From contig NZ_CP066802.1 of assembly GCF_016598775.1 (NCBI RefSeq), positions 1,984,001 through 2,048,000 on the forward strand: a stretch of DNA of 64,000 nucleotides. The letters run 5' to 3'. Both the position numbers and the translations under genes were made by a program. The notes under the pieces were generated by a model, which was given only the letters and a program-made list of their open reading frames with translations, was not told where the DNA came from and ran no database searches. Source of the DNA: Actinomyces weissii (GTDB taxonomy: Bacteria; Actinomycetota; Actinomycetes; Actinomycetales; Actinomycetaceae). The number at the start of each line of letters is the position of its first letter. Within the stretch, counting starts at the first letter, position 1. Positions 60,018-64,000 of this stretch are shown one piece after another.

Positions 60018-60662
60018 TCAGGCGGACAGCAGGGTGAGGACAGCCTTGACCCGGCGGTGCACAGCAGCGTCCGGCAGCAGGCCGAGCTTGGCGAATATCC
60101 GCTGGGTGTGCTTCTCCACCGCCCCCTCGGTAACCACCAGCCGCCCGGCGATCGCCACGTTGGTGCAGCCCTGCGCCATCAGCTCCAGCACCTCCCGCTC
60201 CCGCGGGGTCAGCGAGGCCAGCGGGTCCACCCGGCGACCGCGCCCCAGCACCTGGGACACCACCTCCGGATCCAGCACCAGCTCCCCGCGGGCCACCCGC
60301 TCCACCGCCTCCAGGAAGGCGTCGATGTCAGTGACGCGGTCCTTGAGCAGGTAGCCCAGACCACCTCCGCCGTCGGTCAGCAGCTCAGGCAGGTAGCCCG
60401 CCACCACGTACTGGCTCAGCAGCAGCACCCGTGCCCCCGGCCACTGCCCACGCAGGCGCGCGGCAGCCCGCAGCCCCTCGTCCGAGTGGGAGGGCGGCAT
60501 GCGGATATCCGCCACCACGACGTCGGGGCGCAGCGCCAGCGCCTGGGCGAGCAGGCTCTCGCCGTCACCCACCTCCGCCACCACCTCATGGCCGCCCTCC
60601 GCCAGGACCAGGGCCAGCCCCTGGCGCAGCAGCACGGAGTCGTCCGCGATCAGGACGCGCAC
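60018..60662 (-). CDS. NarL/LuxR family response regulator
   Basis: A 214-residue regulator. The receiver domain has VLIADDSVLLRQGL (acidic pair) and phosphoacceptor Asp52 in VVVADIRMP, then LKDRVTDIDAFLEAV with the conserved Lys. The C-terminal LuxR-type HTH (about 148-208) has LTPREREVLELMAQGCTNVAIAGRL and EGAVEKHTQRIFAKLGL. It overlaps its kinase by 13 bases, so both are made from one mRNA. This is the typical actinobacterial NarL pair. Target genes are not evident. Confidence 0.95.
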   Translation of the reverse strand: MRVLIADDSVLLRQGLALVLAEGGHEVVAEVGDGESLLAQALALRPDVVVADIRMPPSHSDEGLRAAARLRGQWPGARVLLLSQYVVAGYLPELLTDGGGGLGYLLKDRVTDIDAFLEAVERVARGELVLDPEVVSQVLGRGRRVDPLASLTPREREVLELMAQGCTNVAIAGRLVVTEGAVEKHTQRIFAKLGLLPDAAVHRRVKAVLTLLSA

Positions 60663-61918
60663 GGCACCACCGCCTCCACCCGGGTCGGTCCTCCTGGCGG
60701 CGAGCTGAGCAGCAGCTGCCCGCCGACGCCCTCCAGCCGCTCCCTGAGCCCCGCCAACCCGTGCCCTTTAGCCAAGTCCGCGCCTCCGCAGCCGTCGTCC
60801 ACCACCCACAGCCTCAGCCTGCCAGCCTCGTAGGCCGCCCCCAGCTCCGCCACGCTGGCACCGGCGTGCTTGTTGAGGTTGGCCAGGGCCTCGCTGGCCA
60901 CGAAGTAGGCGGTCTGCTCCACGTGCTCCGGAAGGCGCGGCAGCTGCGCCTGCACCTGCACCGGCACCGCCGAGCGGCTGGCCAGGTCTGCCAGGGCGGC
61001 GGCCAGCCCCCGGTCCACCAGCACCGGTGAGGCGATCCCCCGGGACAGGCGGCGCAGATCGTCCAGGGTCTCCTGGGTCTGGGCAATGGCCCCGGCGATG
61101 GTGTCCTCAGCCGCCTGCGGGTCGCGGCGGAGCTGGCGCTGGGCGCGGGCCAGGTCCATGCCCAGGCGCACCAGACGCTGCTGTGGGCCGTCGTGCAGGT
61201 CCCTCTCCAGGCAGCGGCGAGCCTCGGACTCGGCGCGCCAGAGGGCGGCACGCGAGGTCTCCAGGCGGGCCACCTGGCTGCGGGAGCACAGCAGCGCCCG
61301 GGCCAGCAGCTGGTTGACCTTTACCAGCAGGCGCAGCACGTAGGGGGCGGTCAGGACGGCCAGCGCCCCCAGCAGCAGGTCGATGGCGCTGGCCCACAGC
61401 AGGACCGGTTCCAGGCCCAGTAGCCCGGCCAGGTGCTGGCTGCTGGCGTTTCCTGCCTCCGGGCCCGCCAGCAGCCGCAGCAGCGGCCCGACCGGGGCGA
61501 GGACGGCCGCCGTCACCCAGACGACCGCGATGCTCCAGGTAACCAGCGTCACCCCGAACCCGAGCACCACCCAGGTCAGGTCCAGCCAGCGCTGCGGGTC
61601 CCGCAGGGGCAGCAGGAGCCGCCGTAGCCTCCGGTCGCCTGGCTGGGGCTGCTGGTAGCCACCGGGCAGGTACTCGCTGCCGTCGACGGCGGCGACCGCC
61701 CACCGGCCGAGTGCGGCCGCGCGCGTGGCCAGCAGCAGGGTGCCCGCCAGCAGCGGCACCCCCACCCAGATGATGGTGGTGGAGGCGGCCAGCAGGCTCA
61801 GGGGCACCAGCACCAGGAAGGCACCTAGCAGGACCGGGCCGGAGAGCAGGAGGAAACCGGCGTCGCGCCCGGCCTGCCGGTAGCGCCTTTGCCAGCTATT
61901 GGTGTCTGTGTCGTTCAT
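60650..61918 (-). CDS. NarL-type sensor histidine kinase
   Basis: A 422-residue kinase. Four to five membrane helices occupy residues about 20-210. The HisKA_3 motif is ERDLHDGPQQRLVRLGMDLA at about residue 235-255 with the phosphoacceptor His, and the ATPase has ASEALANLNKHAGAS (N box) and VDDGCGGADLAKGHGLAGLRERL (G boxes). The putative sensor is the membrane region itself, resembling actinobacterial sensor-domain kinases. It overlaps the downstream response regulator gene. The ATG at 61918 has no strong Shine-Dalgarno. Confidence 0.93.
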   Translation of the reverse strand: MNDTDTNSWQRRYRQAGRDAGFLLLSGPVLLGAFLVLVPLSLLAASTTIIWVGVPLLAGTLLLATRAAALGRWAVAAVDGSEYLPGGYQQPQPGDRRLRRLLLPLRDPQRWLDLTWVVLGFGVTLVTWSIAVVWVTAAVLAPVGPLLRLLAGPEAGNASSQHLAGLLGLEPVLLWASAIDLLLGALAVLTAPYVLRLLVKVNQLLARALLCSRSQVARLETSRAALWRAESEARRCLERDLHDGPQQRLVRLGMDLARAQRQLRRDPQAAEDTIAGAIAQTQETLDDLRRLSRGIASPVLVDRGLAAALADLASRSAVPVQVQAQLPRLPEHVEQTAYFVASEALANLNKHAGASVAELGAAYEAGRLRLWVVDDGCGGADLAKGHGLAGLRERLEGVGGQLLLSSPPGGPTRVEAVVPCAS

Positions 61919-62040
61919 GGCTCCATGCTCTGCCTACGGCCTCCCGTCTCCCAGCCTGCCTGCTGGCGTGGAGGGGGTGGGGCCAGCCCGACACCGGCTA
62001 CCTCCTGAGGCAGGCGGGCTGCGGGGTGCCGTCGTCGGGA

Positions 62041-62196
62041 TGTGCCCCATGCTAGGCCGGGCGTCTGGTTGTACCCCATGACGGGTGTCGGCCTGTGTCC
62101 CTTGAAGGGCCGGGCGCTGGCCTGTGCCCCGGGCCGGGCGCTGGCCTGCCCCTCCTACCAAGCTTCGGCCTATACCACATGGCTGGCCGGGCGCCG
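62041..62196. repeat. degenerate tandem repeat with a GGCCGGGCG core
   Basis: Six units of 24-29 bases share TGTRCCCC at the start and GGCCGGGCGCTGGCC-like endings. The third and fourth units share the 15-base ending exactly. The repeat does not look coding. Confidence 0.6.
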
Positions 62197-62260
62197 TCGT
62201 CCCGCGCCCCGGAGCAGGCCTACCTGCCGTGAGTTATCCACAGACCAAGGTGGACCTTAC

Positions 62261-62293
62261 CGAACTCGCGAGCCATATGTCCCGGTCTCGCGG
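62261..62293. repeat. 22-bp repeat (second site)
   Basis: A degenerate unit (CGAACTCGCGAGCCATATG plus TCC) followed by CGGTCTCGCGG, in the same register as the exact repeat at 45978-46032. Both sites are preceded by CTTACCG and lie within 25 bases of a minus-strand stop codon. Confidence 0.75.
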
Positions 62294-62304
62294 AAAGGGA
62301 TGGG

Positions 62305-63165
62305 TTAGTAGCCGGCCATCTGCTCCAGGCGGGCGATGCGCTGATCCATAGGCGGGTGGGAGGCGAAGAGGTTGCGCACCCGGCCAAAGGGGTTGGCGAT
62401 CATCATGGCGGACAGCGGCTCCACCCGCGGGTCCTGGGGCAGGGGCGCACGCGCCACGCCCCCCTCCAGCTTGCGCAGCGCGGAGGCCAGGGCCAGCGGG
62501 TCGTTGGTGAGCACGGCACCGTCGTGGTCGGCGTCGAACTCACGGGTACGGGACACCGCCATCTGGGTGATCATGGCCGCCAACGGCGCCAGCAGGGCCA
62601 CCAGCACCAGCACGATCGTGTTGCCCGCCTCCCGGCGGTCCCGCCCGCCCCCGAACCACAGCACCATGGAGGAGATGGAGGAGATGAGCCCCGCTATCCC
62701 GGCGGCTACAGAGCCCGTGAGGATGTCCCGGTTGTAGACGTGGGAGAGCTCGTGCCCCAGCACCCCGCGCAGCTCCCTCTCATTGAGCAGCTGCAGGATG
62801 CCCTGGGTGCAGCACACGGCGGCGTGCTGCGGGTCACGCCCGGTGGCGAAGGCGTTGGGGCTCATGGTGGGGGCCACGTACAGGCGCGGCATGGGCTTGC
62901 CAGCCACCTGGGACAGCTCACGCACCACCGCGTACATGACCGGCTGCTCGGCCTCGGTGACCTCCACCGCCCCCATGGAGCGCACCGCCAGCTTGTCAGA
63001 GTTCCAGTAGGAGTAGGCGGTCTGGGCCAGGCCGATAAGCGGCATGATGAACAGCCAGACGGAGGAGCCGGTGCCCTGGGCCAGCAGGTAGCCCAGCAGC
63101 ACGAGCATCCCCCACATGCCACCCAGCAGGGCGGCGGTCTTCAGTCCGTTGTGGTGCTTGGTCAC
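62305..63165 (-). CDS. htpX: zinc metalloprotease HtpX
   Basis: A 286-residue membrane-embedded protease of the M48 family that degrades damaged membrane proteins. HELSH at residues 138-142 is the zinc motif, and SRTREFDADHDG near 210 supplies the third ligand. Two N-terminal helices and two more around 155-200 match HtpX. The GTG at 63165 is six bases after TAGGCT. A 22-bp repeat copy lies 12 bases past its stop. Confidence 0.93.
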   Translation of the reverse strand: MTKHHNGLKTAALLGGMWGMLVLLGYLLAQGTGSSVWLFIMPLIGLAQTAYSYWNSDKLAVRSMGAVEVTEAEQPVMYAVVRELSQVAGKPMPRLYVAPTMSPNAFATGRDPQHAAVCCTQGILQLLNERELRGVLGHELSHVYNRDILTGSVAAGIAGLISSISSMVLWFGGGRDRREAGNTIVLVLVALLAPLAAMITQMAVSRTREFDADHDGAVLTNDPLALASALRKLEGGVARAPLPQDPRVEPLSAMMIANPFGRVRNLFASHPPMDQRIARLEQMAGY

Positions 63166-63171
63166 GGCACC

Positions 63172-63177
63172 AGCCTA
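63172..63177 (-). promoter_or_regulatory. -10 box, leaderless htpX
   Basis: TAGGCT on the minus strand, six bases before the GTG at 63165. Confidence 0.6.
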
Positions 63178-63351
63178 GGCCCTCGGGCTGTGTACGGGCT
63201 GTGAGCCTGACCTGGCCGCGGCCCTGCCACTGTCTCCCGGCCCCCGTACGGACCACCGACGGCGGGGCCGGTGCTGCGGGCGCCGGACCAGCCCCCCGCC
63301 CTCGGCCCAGGCAGCCGGTCACAGCCGAGAGGTCCAGCCGCTCCGCCAGCC

Positions 63352-64000
63352 TCAGCCCAGCAGGTCAGCCACTGCAGCTACCGGCAGGTCCAGCGCCTGG
63401 CCGACCCCCGCGGTGTAGAGGCGGCCGTCATGGGTGCTCAGACCCCGCCCCAGCTCCGCGCTGCTCCGGCAGGCCTCCCGCCAGCCCTGCTCAGCCAGGG
63501 AGACGGCGTAGGGCAGGGTCGCGTTGGTCAGGGCGTAGGTGGAGGTGTGCGGCACCGCCCCGGGCATGTTGCCGACGCAGTAGAAGACCTTGCCGTCCAC
63601 CTCGTAGGTGGGTTGGGAGTGCGTGGTCACGCGGGAGTCCTCAAAGCACCCGCCCTGGTCGATGGCGATGTCCACCAGCACGCTGCCGGGCCGCATGGAC
63701 TGGACCGTCTCCCGGGTGACCAGCTTGGGGGACCGGGCCCCGGGCACCAGCACCGCCCCGATCACCAGGTCCGCCTGCACGCAGGCCTCAGCCACGTCCA
63801 GGCTGGTGGAGAAGCGGGTGCGGATCGCTCCCCCGCTGAGCTCGTCGATCTGGCGCATACGCGTAGGGCTGATGTCCATGACGGTGACCTCCGCCCCCAT
63901 GCCCACCGCCACCCGGGCTGCGCTCAGGCCGGCGGTACCGCCTCCCAGCACCACCACCTGCCCGCGCCGCACCCCGGCGGCCCCGCCCAGCAGCACGCCC
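63352..64000 (-). CDS. ald: alanine dehydrogenase, C-terminal part (truncated by window edge)
   Basis: The visible 216 residues are the C-terminal half of an alanine dehydrogenase, which interconverts alanine and pyruvate with NAD. VVVLGGGTAGLSAARVAVGMGAEVTVMD is the Rossmann NAD motif, DLVIGAVLVPGARSPKLVT follows, and SVLVDIAIDQGGCFEDSR is the Ald signature. The remainder (PGAVPHTSTYALTNATLPY) is equally typical. The 5' end lies beyond base 64000, so the true start is not visible. It is transcribed towards htpX. Confidence 0.93.
   Translation of the reverse strand, partial: GVLLGGAAGVRRGQVVVLGGGTAGLSAARVAVGMGAEVTVMDISPTRMRQIDELSGGAIRTRFSTSLDVAEACVQADLVIGAVLVPGARSPKLVTRETVQSMRPGSVLVDIAIDQGGCFEDSRVTTHSQPTYEVDGKVFYCVGNMPGAVPHTSTYALTNATLPYAVSLAEQGWREACRSSAELGRGLSTHDGRLYTAGVGQALDLPVAAVADLLG

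Larger units (their letters stand above)
61919..62304. other. 386-bp intergenic region with two repeats
   Basis: No gene is supported. It contains a degenerate 24-29-bp tandem repeat (62041-62196), the single DnaA-box-like TTATCCACA at 62234-62242 and a copy of the 22-bp repeat (62261-62293). Confidence 0.7.

Noticed and set aside
62234..62242. TTATCCACA, a perfect DnaA-box match, as a possible replication origin
   Set aside because: There is only one box; no dnaA, dnaN or AT-rich stretch is nearby. It is probably chance or a minor DnaA site.

Overview
The window is about 70% G+C and reads as the chromosome of an Actinomyces-like actinobacterium (Actinomycetaceae). Support for this: a fused RmlC-RmlD protein, a WbbL-like rhamnosyltransferase divergent from LytR-CpsA-Psr genes (the arrangement around mycobacterial wbbL/cpsA), GTG/TTG starts, and many operon-leading genes whose start codon lies 5-8 bases after a TANNNT box (leaderless mRNAs). 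The genus is inferred from gene content, not proven.

Positions 1-46,000 are almost entirely a surface-polysaccharide island. A TIGR03089-like tail, manA and rmlA open it. A minus-strand operon (9271 to 2279) encodes an HTH-LicC-LicA fusion, a LicB-like transporter, two LicD proteins, a flippase-like membrane protein and a glycosyltransferase: a candidate phosphocholine decoration pathway. A fused rmlCD, four glycosyltransferases, a Wzm/Wzt ABC exporter, a probable dTDP-rhamnose 4-epimerase, an acyltransferase, a RgpF-like rhamnan protein and a GtrA/GtrB/GT-C side-chain module follow. A 1247-residue amidase carries nearly identical 318-bp tandem repeats. After an IS982 remnant come rmlB, an Xre-ImmA/PIN-like pair under a perfect palindrome, a DUF6541 membrane protein, a GT2/DUF2304 pair, wbbL, two LCP ligase genes (the second frameshifted), galE, a PIG-V-like GT-C protein, a second GtrA and a DedA protein.

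Positions 46,000-64,000 are mostly housekeeping and signalling: an OmpR-type two-component system, a class III nucleotide cyclase, birA divergent from maf and a giant acyl-CoA carboxylase fused to a NUDIX domain, a MarR regulator, a MaoC-like protein, rpmG, tRNA-Met/Thr/Tyr, a YajQ protein, a lipoprotein, a DM13 protein, a NarL-type two-component system, htpX and the 3' part of ald.

Together, RmlA/B/CD make dTDP-L-rhamnose. The glycosyltransferases build polymer on a lipid carrier, the Wzm/Wzt pair and the flippase export it, GtrA/B-type proteins add side chains, LicCA/LicD would add phosphocholine, and the LCP proteins would attach the polymers to peptidoglycan. Mobile or repetitive items are an IS982 pseudogene, a 126-bp MITE-like element, a dispersed 22-bp repeat and the LGFP coding repeats.
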